34,514 bases of DNA, from positions 1 to 34,514 of the forward strand of contig JBPOJN010000056.1 of NCBI GenBank assembly GCA_052033505.1, in the 5' to 3' direction. The notes below the pieces were generated by a model, which was not told the DNA's origin, ran no database searches, and saw only the letters and a list, made by a program, of their open reading frames with translations. This DNA comes from JBPOJN01 sp052033505 (GTDB lineage: Bacteria > UBA10199 > JACPAL01 > GCA-016699445). Shown here piece by piece: positions 27,301 through 34,514 of this stretch. Both the position numbers and the translations under genes were made by a program. The first letter of the stretch is position 1, and every line of letters begins with the position of its first letter.

Positions 27301-28544
27301 AAACCAACATTGCGATCAACGAAGAGACGATCAACTCGGCCCTGCATTCCGTCGGTACCTTGCTCTGGGATCTCTCGCGGCGTGAAGGGGACGATCATCA
27401 GTTCCTTGACCTGAATCTTAAGAAAATCCGCCAAGATTTTGATCTCGGTATTCCCGACATCGGCTCGAGCCAGTGTAAAGACGAAAACGGCGAAGTCGTC
27501 GCGGAAAATGACTGGAAATGTTTCCCGTTCCCTCTGAACCTGGAAAATATCCTGGGTCCTGACACGCTCAAATACGTCGACTTCGACGGTGATAGCGTTT
27601 CCGGCGGCGATCACGACAAGCTCGCGCCGATAACGATCCGTAATACGCTGAATCCTTTCTATCCTCCCACGGTGAAACTGGTCAGCGTGACTCCGATCCT
27701 GACTTCGAGACTTGGTGATCTAGGTGATGGCAGATCAGATCCTGTCGGCATCAAGACCTATGTTGAATCTTTGATAGCTGAGATCGAGATTGGTTTGGGC
27801 AACACGCAAATGTCGCTCTTCGAAGAGAGAGTCGCGGATTGGAATGCGACACCGATCGTCGGTACGGGCGAAATCAAAGACTGGTGCGACTCCGACCGTT
27901 ATCCCGGCGCGCGTTCCGCGGAATGCGATGCGGGACGGAAACTGCCGATGGTGACGTTCAATGTCTCCGGCAGTGTCTTTGTCACGCTCAAGGCTGGCGT
28001 CATGCAAAAGGGACTATTGAAACTCGAAGGAGGTCTTTCCTCGATCACGCCGGAGGATGGCCCCGTGGCGCTTGACACGTCGAAGACGCACCTCGAATTT
28101 ACCGTTGTGGAAAACAATACGATCGTTCCCGACGCCGAAATCGCGGCGGCCTTCAAGCGTCAGATCGATACGTTGCTACCGAAATACCTTTTCCGCACTG
28201 AGCGCGACATCCGGAAGACAATCCCGCTCAAACTCCCGCTCCAAGACTACTGCGCCGTCTATGGCTCGGTCGATCCCGAGACCTGCGAGTGTGTGCGCGG
28301 CGAGAACGAAGGCGACGATTGCAATCTCGTCGATACCTTAGACGACTTCTGGGAGAGCGCGGACTTGGACGACTTCGGCCTGCTCGGAATCACGATCGAC
28401 AATCCCTTGCTCGGCGTGAATCCCGAAACTCGCGGTGACGCGCGTTACCTGCTGATGGGGACGGGGATCACGTTCAAGCTTCAGGGCGGTTCTAGTTCAA
28501 GTAGCTCCGGATCTTTTCTTGACGCTGTTCAGGGCTGGTTCTGA
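24363..28544 (+). CDS. Giant secreted protein with thrombospondin type 3-like Ca-binding repeats
   Basis: 1393 residues from the ATG at 24363. The signal peptide is clear (RILAVAITMSVFAPASQALA, cleavage before ALSC). Thrombospondin type-3 style, Asp-rich calcium-binding repeats occur in separated clusters: DSDGDGICDEAPA (about 201), DSDNDGVVDTEDDDADNDG (about 630), DENHDGVCDKE (about 662) and DLDDDNDGVADAHDL (about 716). Other parts are beta-rich with many Cys pairs. The C-terminus ends in a Gly/Ser tract (GGSSSSSSGSF) before VQGWF and has no sorting motif I can name. Known TSP3-bearing proteins are outer-membrane or extracellular and need calcium. It is the last of the secreted block and lies nine bases after the preceding open frame. 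It may be exported to the surface; no secretion-system gene is nearby. Confidence 0.85.
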   Translation: MKTLGSRILAVAITMSVFAPASQALAALSCPAPNHQPLGTAWCDADPTRYKSDLLCLAEPVEGPASSSIDQDVVGGGVCVLGKFKSSADVTRLADFVISYDFPADPLMGPSGVVIPDLSAVTSTAEFLTNVPLAEEGVYDLSIQALALSDTGSLQQVRFDRRVVRVSVPHLTVTNVRTGGSTADCSTADPTCFGVSAVPGDSDGDGICDEAPAIPGLCTAGPDLVDDNGAAANPHVVRVAQPSSAARSLELCINSHDDEPPAGSSILVRAINTIKDESVAPLREIMVESTCANPGSDICQASSDNFCPGGYKVNVPLGHGENNIELYVNNLVTGYDIGAAQNIQVMPFDMDLKGPDLCVNVLNEAGVVIPNVDGRSLLANDAQSATIDVTLGKCGQTPEEISANSPEPCDPATSPACANSAVCLQANNAQDSEGAPQFVAMCERTVGGQTHYQAKFPELRFPINTALITAGDDAGNRSVETHAFGYGNIRPVFTQGQLDVRKAMVDSGVAGFVKESFVKNEVLPLILKVANSNKFLNQMFFKLLDPHQPGDDEIACLRSIENETNCNYNHFTNRNRTVAIKTFCDGDCTDEIGSIEIPTLTFLDQNRLRLQLKVNGFRGRAEMYTMQFIDSDNDGVVDTEDDDADNDGICDRQIPAIGKCEDENHDGVCDKEISLNGSLGEGLNAASPKCVLDKSVARASCPDIDADDRYFGCQDLDDDNDGVADAHDLPGRLVQDPDFNIHVIPLKFTMKTLTLNLDASFEKTPDGRLHVQITNTPGQPLLKTENDRRFPIEFDCGKDISEIYQGGSAQDVGNGQNWRIWREREACLGLEALNPTADQALFGDKDRKMQSTRKQLQCTVDALARCSIPRRLDATLERFEENKVAPLSVELLNKRFHMDFFAPLGSADVTVDPRGLGFRGKGLLVPAGVSGADDEAERDGKTFVNALPAELKTHQFGPLSQDFDQAAVDPISLAFEMGQETNIAINEETINSALHSVGTLLWDLSRREGDDHQFLDLNLKKIRQDFDLGIPDIGSSQCKDENGEVVAENDWKCFPFPLNLENILGPDTLKYVDFDGDSVSGGDHDKLAPITIRNTLNPFYPPTVKLVSVTPILTSRLGDLGDGRSDPVGIKTYVESLIAEIEIGLGNTQMSLFEERVADWNATPIVGTGEIKDWCDSDRYPGARSAECDAGRKLPMVTFNVSGSVFVTLKAGVMQKGLLKLEGGLSSITPEDGPVALDTSKTHLEFTVVENNTIVPDAEIAAAFKRQIDTLLPKYLFRTERDIRKTIPLKLPLQDYCAVYGSVDPETCECVRGENEGDDCNLVDTLDDFWESADLDDFGLLGITIDNPLLGVNPETRGDARYLLMGTGITFKLQGGSSSSSSGSFLDAVQGWF

Positions 28545-28688
28545 TTGTTCGTTAATTGTTTTTCACGGACGAGAATCACCGCGCGGAAAATCATAAATTC
28601 TTTGCGCACTGCGGCGTAAGATTTTCGCTTTTCAGAGTGACTTTACTCGCAACGTGGTTCACAAACTGTCGAGTAACAGAACAACATA

Positions 28689-30929
28689 ATGGCATCTCCT
28701 CAACTGACACCTGTTGCTTCATTCAATCCTATTTTGCCGTTTCCTTTTGGCCTTGGAGATCCTCATCGTATCGCAACACGGTTGGTAGCAGGAAACATTG
28801 GCCGTGCTGATTTGGCGCACATCAGGCGGGAGTTGCCGAGTGAGATGCGGGGAAGCCTGCCTCGCCGATCGAGACGCGATTCCCAGGGGGCGCTCGCAAA
28901 GCTGTTGGTATCTGATACGGATCAAGTCGCTCCCGTTATCCTGAAGCATTTTCATCGAAACGCCTCTGCTTTGTGGATCCTCCACGAAGTGCTGCCTATT
29001 CTGCCGGCCATTAAAAGAGATCCCGATCTTTCGTCCCTTCAAATGCTGCGCTTGCTCGTTCGAAGATACGAATCGGACGTGATGGGGATGTTGTCACCCG
29101 AGCATCAGTCGAGCTTCATTCGGTTCATGCAGGGAAGTGATGGGGATTTTTCGAAACTCGCAAAAGTTTTTCCGGAAGAGCTGAAGAGCCGTGATGCTTA
29201 TGTGAATCTTACTTTCCGTTCGATTCTCCGTGTCGTGGCTTTTATCCAGGATTCCCCTGATAAACGGGCTTCAGATGTTATTAAAAATTTCCTACAGGAC
29301 CGCTCTGTTCTAATGATGGCGCGCGAGCTTACTCCCGCTTATCGCAGAGAGCTCGCCGCCTTTCTGGATCCTCCGGTAAGCACGGGCCAAGGGTTGTCGC
29401 GTGAAGAGCAAATGAGGGCCGTCGTTCAGGCGGTCTTTGAAACGGATCCCGACTCCATCGTTCTAAATCCACTTTCTTGGTCTGATATCCAAAAACACCC
29501 GGATCGCTACGCGGAAACGGGCATCAAACGGGTTTCCCTCTTCGATCTCGACGGCACCATCGTGCGCGTCCAGACGACGATCGAAGCTATGATCGAAGGA
29601 CTCCTGCGCCGGGGCGTGACTCTGAATACCGGCGTGGGATGGTGGAAATTGTCGCGGGCCATTTTATCGATCGTCATCATGGTGCTGCAGGAAGTGAAGC
29701 CTAAAGACGGTCATGCGGAAGGCGTGGATCAGGCTCTGTTCGCAAAAAAAATCGGCCCTCTCCTCAAAGGCGCCGACATGAACGCCATCGAAGCGGCCGT
29801 GAGCGAAATTCACAAACTCTACGGCATGCGAAAGCAGGTCGAGTTTGCCGTGAGAAAAATCAAACATGATTTGAAACAGGGTGATTTGGTGATGTTGGTC
29901 AGCGGAGCTCCTGACTTTAGGAGCCGGATGTACGCGGAGGAGCTGGGTATTCCCGTCGGCAACATTCTTTCGACGCGCGTCGGACGGGACAGTGAGGGAA
30001 TCGCTAACGGAGAGATCGATTTTATCAATGGAAAAACGAAAAAGAAGAATGTCGTCGGTTTTTATAATGAGTTGAGCGATTACGGCATTACGATTGATGA
30101 CTTCGTCTTTCATACGGATTCGCCTTCGGACACGTCTACGGCCGAGTGGATCATGGACGAAAGAGGGGGATTCGTTTTCGGCGTAAGACCCAAAACCGAA
30201 AGTTTCGGGAAGTGGATTTTGGCGAAAGGCGGGGCGACCGTCACCGAGCGCGATGGAATCATGCGCGTTACCTTTGGTTCCGTCGGCGGGGCGGCCATGG
30301 AAGCGCCCGTCATTTACCGGGCCCCGAGCCGTCTTCCTGATTTTGTAGAGCATCTCGGTATGGGCGTCTTGAAGGCCGCGAGTTTTGGCGTGGCCGCCGC
30401 CGTCGTCGAAGGAGGATATCAAGCGATCCAAGGACACGGTATTCAGTGGATGCAGTCGGCTTCTTCCGCGGCGGACGCGGCCTTGGCGGCCCTGCCCGTT
30501 ACTTTAGCCGTCCGTTATTTCCTGCCTTCGGATGCGCCTGTTTCGAACAATCGCCGTGTCTTTCTGGGGGGAATGGCCCCTCTGATGGCGATTCAAGCTG
30601 GCCTGCCGGCGACGATCGCTACGATGGGAGCTGCTTTCGTGGGGGCCACCGTCGCTTGTCTCGCCGTGGAACCTCCGGCGAAGGATGCGTCTTTTTCTGT
30701 GCGGTCTTTAGTCCCTTTTCTATCCGCGATGGCGGCCGTCGGATTGGTAGGCTCGATGACGAACGCGGGTGCGATGGAATCCATGGAAACCGCCGTTAGG
30801 GCCTTCGGAGCTTCCCTCGGCGCTGAGTTCGTGACTCAAAGATTTTTTACGCGTCCTCGTGGCGGCCGTTCCGTACCAGCGAGCGGTTTTTTAAGAATCT
30901 TGCAGAATGGACTCTATCAATTGCCCTGA
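28689..30929 (+). CDS. HAD-superfamily (phosphoserine phosphatase-like) hydrolase fused to a hydrophobic C-terminus
   Basis: 746 residues from the ATG at 28689, with no clear ribosome site; the 144-base leader holds possible regulatory hairpins. The first ~280 residues are helical and match no family I know. The HAD core then starts with VSLFDLDGTIV, nucleophile Asp286 and Asp288; motif II is LVSGAPDFRS (Ser about 405); the Lys of motif III falls in NGKTKKKNVVG (about 446-456); motif IV is FHTDSPSD (Asp about 477). The order and spacing match the SerB-like IB group, and a helical cap lies between motifs I and II. After residue about 555 come several hydrophobic Gly/Ala-rich segments, such as GVLKAASFGVAAAVVEGG, ATIATMGAAFVGATVACLAV and SLVPFLSAMAAVGLVGS, probably four or more membrane helices. 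The substrate is likely a phosphomonoester. The architecture is unfamiliar to me. Confidence 0.85.
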   Translation: MASPQLTPVASFNPILPFPFGLGDPHRIATRLVAGNIGRADLAHIRRELPSEMRGSLPRRSRRDSQGALAKLLVSDTDQVAPVILKHFHRNASALWILHEVLPILPAIKRDPDLSSLQMLRLLVRRYESDVMGMLSPEHQSSFIRFMQGSDGDFSKLAKVFPEELKSRDAYVNLTFRSILRVVAFIQDSPDKRASDVIKNFLQDRSVLMMARELTPAYRRELAAFLDPPVSTGQGLSREEQMRAVVQAVFETDPDSIVLNPLSWSDIQKHPDRYAETGIKRVSLFDLDGTIVRVQTTIEAMIEGLLRRGVTLNTGVGWWKLSRAILSIVIMVLQEVKPKDGHAEGVDQALFAKKIGPLLKGADMNAIEAAVSEIHKLYGMRKQVEFAVRKIKHDLKQGDLVMLVSGAPDFRSRMYAEELGIPVGNILSTRVGRDSEGIANGEIDFINGKTKKKNVVGFYNELSDYGITIDDFVFHTDSPSDTSTAEWIMDERGGFVFGVRPKTESFGKWILAKGGATVTERDGIMRVTFGSVGGAAMEAPVIYRAPSRLPDFVEHLGMGVLKAASFGVAAAVVEGGYQAIQGHGIQWMQSASSAADAALAALPVTLAVRYFLPSDAPVSNNRRVFLGGMAPLMAIQAGLPATIATMGAAFVGATVACLAVEPPAKDASFSVRSLVPFLSAMAAVGLVGSMTNAGAMESMETAVRAFGASLGAEFVTQRFFTRPRGGRSVPASGFLRILQNGLYQLP

Positions 30930-31022
30930 CTGGTCTGAGATTTCTTCGCTTTCGGGTCTTACGATTATCCCTTGTCTTTTCCCCAACCCTCCAATATTTC
31001 GAGCCTTTTGGAAAATCGGCTC

Positions 31023-32444
31023 ATGCGTTTTGACGTTAAAAAAAATCTGACTTTGCTTCTGACAGTGGTTTTTTTGTCTGCCGCGACGGGCGCTTCGGCG
31101 CAGTTCGGGGGAGGGGGCGAGGACGCCGGCCCCGAGACGAAGCCGAAAAGGGCCTCCGCGGTCCAGAAATCCATCACCTTGTTCGGTCTTAAGATCCACG
31201 CCGTGAAACGGATGAACTTGGATCAATGCCTGCAGGCCGCGATGAGCCAGAATCCCGAGGTGGGCATCGCGGATTACAGCATCGAAGCGGCGCGCGAGAA
31301 GAAGAACGAGGTCAACAAGCTCCTCTATCCCATCGTCGATTACGAATACCAAGTCGGTCCCGTCCCGAAAGACGTTGGCGACGCGGTGCAGAGCTTTTTC
31401 TCGGGTGACATCTCGGTCCTGAACAAATTCAAATTAGGCATCGGCGTCCCGGTTCATACCTTTGGCAAGGTCAAGGTCGGGCAGGCATTGGCCGAATCCG
31501 GGATCCAAGCCGAGCTTCAGAAAAAAGAGCAGAAGAAGGGCGACGTCGCGCTCAAGGTCAAACAGCTCTACTACGGCATCCTGCTCGCCCAAGAGGTCAA
31601 TAAGCTTTTAAGCTCTGCGCGTGACAGTCTCCAAAAACAAATCGATAAACGTGAAGGCGACGACGCGACCGATCCCGCTCAGGTTTTGAAACTGAAGCTC
31701 TTCCGAGGTGAGTTGGATAAACGCCTCGAAGAAGGCGATAAAAAAGAAATGCTGGCGCGCGAAGCGATGCGGATCCAATTGGGGCTCGATCCCGATATTC
31801 GTTTCGACCCCGCCGGGAGCCTGTCGCCGGCCCGTGCGCGTTTCTTAAGCTACGAACAATACCGCCGCGAAGCTTTCAGTCAGCGCCCCGAAGTGAAGCT
31901 CTTGGACATCGGCGTGCAGGCGAAGGAAAATCAAGTGAAGCTCGAAAAGCGTCTCATGGCCCCGAACTTAGCCGTCGGCGCGTTCTTCGAGATCGGCCGC
32001 GCCCCGGGCGTGAGGGGTGTCACGACGACGGACGATTTCAGCGATCCCTTCAACTTCACGCGCGCGGGCATCGGACTTCAGCTCAAAGGCCAGTTGGATT
32101 ATCACGCGAGTACGTCCAAGATCCGCCAGGCCAAGAGTGAGCTCTATAAAATACAGGCCCAGAGGGAACTCGCGCAGGACGGCATGAGTCTCGAGATCAA
32201 GGAAGCCTTCCTCGACGTGCGAAACGCCCGTCTGGACATGCAGCGCTCGGAAGAGATGGGGAAAATATCCCGGCAGCTTCTTTTTTTGACCCAGAGTAAC
32301 TACGACATAGGACTTGCGGAACCCAAGGATTTGGTCGACTCTCTGACTTCGTTCTTGCAGACGAGAGGTCAGTACTTCGAGTCCGTGTTCAATTATAACA
32401 ACGCTCTCGCGAAGCTGGACCAGAAAATCGGCCGTTTGCCTTAA
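31023..32444 (+). CDS. TolC-family outer-membrane efflux protein
   Basis: 473 residues from the ATG at 31023; the frame is open to a TTG at 30972 but the later start gives a compact signal peptide (LTLLLTVVFLSAATGASAQ, cut before FGGG). The mature protein shows the outer-membrane-factor pattern of two long alpha-helical hairpins: NLDQCLQAAMSQNPEVGIAD (start of helix 1), IEAAREKKNEVNKLLYPIVD, then GDVALKVKQLYYGILLAQEV, and in the second half REAFSQRPEVKLLDIGVQAK and DYHASTSKIRQAKSELYKIQ. Such trimers make the exit channel of tripartite efflux or type I secretion systems. No pump is adjacent; the adaptor at 4403 is a possible partner. It heads an operon with an MlaC-like lipoprotein and a phosphodiesterase-like gene. 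Confidence 0.9.
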   Translation: MRFDVKKNLTLLLTVVFLSAATGASAQFGGGGEDAGPETKPKRASAVQKSITLFGLKIHAVKRMNLDQCLQAAMSQNPEVGIADYSIEAAREKKNEVNKLLYPIVDYEYQVGPVPKDVGDAVQSFFSGDISVLNKFKLGIGVPVHTFGKVKVGQALAESGIQAELQKKEQKKGDVALKVKQLYYGILLAQEVNKLLSSARDSLQKQIDKREGDDATDPAQVLKLKLFRGELDKRLEEGDKKEMLAREAMRIQLGLDPDIRFDPAGSLSPARARFLSYEQYRREAFSQRPEVKLLDIGVQAKENQVKLEKRLMAPNLAVGAFFEIGRAPGVRGVTTTDDFSDPFNFTRAGIGLQLKGQLDYHASTSKIRQAKSELYKIQAQRELAQDGMSLEIKEAFLDVRNARLDMQRSEEMGKISRQLLFLTQSNYDIGLAEPKDLVDSLTSFLQTRGQYFESVFNYNNALAKLDQKIGRLP

Positions 32445-32480
32445 AAGCGATCCGGCAGCGTTTTTTTAAGAAAGGGAATT

Positions 32481-33359
32481 ATGACCAGCAAAAGTATCCG
32501 TTTCTCCATGCTCTCGGTTCTTTTGGGAGTTTGCACCTTAGGCGCGTTCGCCTGCGGTGAGGACAAAGCCGCTCCTGGTCCCGAAAAGGCCGCCGCTCCT
32601 GTCGCCGCGGCGCCGGCCACCGTGACGCCTCCGCCCGCGGAATCCGCCCCGGCGGCCGTCAAGCCTTTCGTGATTCCCCCGGCGGCCAAGAAACAGGCGA
32701 AATACTTTCCTGAAGGCACCCCCAGCCGCGCGATCCAGGACTTAGACGACATGTTGGATTCCTACGTGATCGATCCTCAGACTCCGGAGCAGAATCAATA
32801 CAATGCCGACCTCAAGAAAAACGTGATCCAAGGCACATTCGACATTCGCGAGCTTTGCCGCCTGGCATTGGCCAAACATTGGGATGAGCGGACGCCGCAG
32901 GAGCAGGATTATTTCGTCGATCTGATGATCCGCCTGCTCGAGAAGAAGGCCATTTTCTCCAAGGAACAGGGCCAGAAGAAGCGCCGTTCGAAGACGGTTT
33001 ATCAGGTCGCCTACGAAGGCCATAAGTTCACGAATCCCGAAAACACCACGTCGCTCGCGATGAGCACGGTGAACGTGCCCTCTGAAGCCTTGAAGATCGA
33101 ATTGAATTATAAATTGAAAAAGATGGGTGATACATCGGCCGGAGGCGGATGGAAGATCTACGACGTCATCGTCGACGGTGCGAGCCTCTTGGATAATTAC
33201 AAATATCAATTCGACAAGATCATCGCCAAAGAAGGTTACGCCAACTTGATCCAGAGGATGGAATCGAAGCTCAAGGACATCCAGGCCAAAGACGTCCAGT
33301 CGAAGGACGCTCCCGGAGCCGCTCCCGCAAACGATGCGACCCCTCCCGCAAATCCGTAA
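32481..33359 (+). CDS. MlaC/Ttg2D-family phospholipid-binding lipoprotein
   Basis: 292 residues; AAAGGGA ends 3 bases before the ATG. The signal sequence MLSVLLGVCTLGAFAC has a possible lipobox Cys at 25, followed by a long Ala/Pro-rich linker (AAPVAAAPATVTPPPAESAP) typical of envelope lipoproteins. The rest resembles MlaC/Ttg2 (PF05494): RELCRLALAKHWDERTPQEQ then YFVDLMIRLLEK (about 126-155), VNVPSEALKIELNYKLKKMG, GWKIYDVIVDGASLLDNYKY and QFDKIIAKEGYANLIQRM. MlaC carries phospholipids across the periplasm to or from the MlaFEDB transporter; the classical protein is soluble, so a membrane-anchored form with a linker would be a variation. No mla transporter genes are in the window; a TolC-type gene is its partner instead. 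The tail (KSKDAPGAAPAND style) is low-complexity. Confidence 0.87.
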   Translation: MTSKSIRFSMLSVLLGVCTLGAFACGEDKAAPGPEKAAAPVAAAPATVTPPPAESAPAAVKPFVIPPAAKKQAKYFPEGTPSRAIQDLDDMLDSYVIDPQTPEQNQYNADLKKNVIQGTFDIRELCRLALAKHWDERTPQEQDYFVDLMIRLLEKKAIFSKEQGQKKRRSKTVYQVAYEGHKFTNPENTTSLAMSTVNVPSEALKIELNYKLKKMGDTSAGGGWKIYDVIVDGASLLDNYKYQFDKIIAKEGYANLIQRMESKLKDIQAKDVQSKDAPGAAPANDATPPANP

Positions 33360-34514
33360 GTCTTACGATCATTGTCTCGTCATCTTAGCCGACGGCGCAC
33401 GCGCCGACGTGATGCGGGACTTGGTGCGAAGCGGTAAGCTGCCCGCGATCGGCGATCATCTCGTCTCGCGGGGAGGGCTTAAGGAGGGCGTGACGGCTTT
33501 CCCTTCGACGACCGGACCCGCGTATCTCCCGTATCTGACCGGATGCTATCCCGGCACTTGCAATGTCCCCGGCATCCGTTGGTTCGACAAAGACCACTAC
33601 GCCGAAAAACCTTATTCGAAGGACCGTTTCCGCAGCTACGTGGGCGCCGAGTCTTTTTACATGAACAGCGATCTCAAACCCGAGATCCCGACGCTCTTTG
33701 AGATCGTGCCGCGGTCGGCGAATATCTTCAGCAGCATCCACCGCGGCGCGGACTTGCGCAAAGACAAGACCCGGCTCTCGCGCATTTGGTATTGGTATTA
33801 CGCGCATTTGACTGACCATTGGGGATTGGTGGATGAAGCGGCGACGCGGAAAATCCTCCAGGCTTTCACCGCGTCTTCTTCCGAAAGTCCCGAATTCGTG
33901 TTTGCGGTCTATCCGGCCATCGACGAATTCGCCCATCTCTCGAGCCCTTTCCATGAGCGCACGATCCGGGCGTATGAGGGCTTGGACCGCGGGATCGGCA
34001 AAATCGTCCAAGCCTTGAAGGCGCGCGGGATCTGGGAACGGACGATGATCTGGATCGTCAGCGATCATGGGCTCTCGGAGACGCAGACTCATTTCCCTTT
34101 GAACCAGTTTTTGGAAACTTCCGGCGTAGAGACCCTTTATTATCCTAAAATAGTATTTAAACGGAAATTCGATGCGGCGAGCATGGTGTCCGGCAACGGC
34201 ATGGCGAACGTTTATTTCAAGAACGGCCATGGCTGGGTGGGCCGCACCAGCGACGAGTCGCTTAAGGCGCGCAAAGACCGCCTCTTTGAAAGGTTTTTGG
34301 AGCGTCCCGAAATCGACCTGATGCTTTCGGAATCCGAAGACAAGTCCGTCGTGGTCACGAGTCGTCGCGGAGAGGCCAGGATTTCCGCCGGAAGCGATGG
34401 AAAAAAACTCGTGTACCGGGTGCAGACTTCCGATCCGTTCGGTTACGGAAAATTACCCGAAAACATGACGTTTCGGGAAGCCTTGGAGAAGACGGATGCG
34501 ACGGATTATCCCGA
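33334..34514 (+). CDS. Alkaline phosphatase superfamily (type I phosphodiesterase/nucleotide pyrophosphatase-like) protein, 3' partial
   Basis: The frame is open from an ATG at 33334, inside the end of the MlaC-like gene (26-base overlap), for 393 codons to the window end. The fold is that of metal-dependent phosphodiesterases of the alkaline phosphatase superfamily: CLVILADGARADVM (metal Asp20), FPSTTGPAYLPYLTGCYPG (nucleophile Thr59 or Thr60), YPAIDEFAHLSSPFHE (Asp197 and His201), IVSDHGLSETQTHF (Asp244, His245) and NGHGWVGR (His about 298). Two zinc ions and a Thr nucleophile are usual. No signal peptide or membrane segment is seen at the N-terminus. The C-terminus is missing. Substrates of the superfamily include nucleotides, phospholipids and sulfate esters. 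Overlap with an MlaC-type gene makes a phospholipid or polar-headgroup substrate plausible, but this is inference. Confidence 0.88.
   Translation, partial: MRPLPQIRKSYDHCLVILADGARADVMRDLVRSGKLPAIGDHLVSRGGLKEGVTAFPSTTGPAYLPYLTGCYPGTCNVPGIRWFDKDHYAEKPYSKDRFRSYVGAESFYMNSDLKPEIPTLFEIVPRSANIFSSIHRGADLRKDKTRLSRIWYWYYAHLTDHWGLVDEAATRKILQAFTASSSESPEFVFAVYPAIDEFAHLSSPFHERTIRAYEGLDRGIGKIVQALKARGIWERTMIWIVSDHGLSETQTHFPLNQFLETSGVETLYYPKIVFKRKFDAASMVSGNGMANVYFKNGHGWVGRTSDESLKARKDRLFERFLERPEIDLMLSESEDKSVVVTSRRGEARISAGSDGKKLVYRVQTSDPFGYGKLPENMTFREALEKTDATDYP

Noticed and set aside
28545..28688. Leader before the HAD gene scanned for riboswitch or RNA gene
   Set aside because: Only short arms (ACTCG...CGAGT, GAGT...ACTC) are seen; they are too weak to call a structured RNA.
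32445..32468. Possible Rho-independent terminator (AAAAGCG...CGTTTTTTT) after the TolC gene
   Set aside because: The stem is only a few base pairs with a mismatch, and the next gene's ribosome site follows within 10 bases; an operon is more likely.

Overview
The window reads as one contiguous stretch of chromosome from a Gram-negative (double-membraned) bacterium. The envelope proteins point this way: several predicted lipoproteins, a TolC-family outer-membrane factor, an MlaC-type phospholipid-binding protein and a periplasmic adaptor. Glycyl-tRNA synthetase beside pyruvate phosphate dikinase, many large secreted proteins with Cys-rich, Ig-like or thrombospondin-type-3 segments, and a DUF6454 protein suggest a deltaproteobacterium-like lineage (Bdellovibrionota, Myxococcota or an uncultured relative). 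This placement is inference from gene content. I see no tRNA, rRNA, CRISPR array, transposase or phage gene. Coding density is very high and the longest gene-free stretch is about 160 bases.

Layout. (1) 1-4318, minus strand: a tightly overlapped operon of glycyl-tRNA synthetase, pyruvate phosphate dikinase and a secreted LVIVD/beta-propeller-like protein cut by the window start. (2) 4403-6312, plus: a lipoprotein periplasmic adaptor coupled to a phosphodiester-glycosidase-family (NAGPA-like) secreted protein. (3) 6369-11890, plus: four poorly characterised genes: a small helical protein, two soluble proteins with divergent histidine-kinase-type ATPase domains that look like diverged paralogues, and a large protein with a SAM-methyltransferase-like C-terminus. 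This is the best candidate for an undescribed signalling module. (4) 11935-14583: a DUF6454 secreted protein, whose stop codon overlaps the stop of an opposing pair (a DUF4442 hotdog protein and a DHCR24-like FAD oxidoreductase). (5) 14709-17943: prohibitin-like SPFH protein, acetyl-CoA hydrolase/CoA-transferase, then a convergent tRNA-dihydrouridine synthase with a missing N-terminus, bordered on both sides by copies of a GC-rich hairpin repeat. (6) 18103-28544, plus: four or five secreted or membrane proteins, two of them over 1300 residues, including one apparently frameshifted membrane gene. (7) 28689-30929: a protein combining an unknown helical N-terminus, a phosphoserine-phosphatase-like HAD domain and a hydrophobic C-terminus. 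(8) 31023-34514: TolC family protein, MlaC-like lipoprotein and an alkaline-phosphatase-superfamily protein cut by the window end.

How the genes may work together. Regions 2 and 8 supply parts of envelope transport (adaptor, outer-membrane channel, phospholipid carrier), but no inner-membrane pump or Mla ABC transporter is in the window. Region 6 looks like a surface or secreted protein locus. Region 3 has ATP-binding signalling domains without receiver, sensor or transmembrane partners. Two terminal genes (1-309 and 33334-34514) run off the window edges, and several start codons are corrected here using Shine-Dalgarno sequences and signal peptides.
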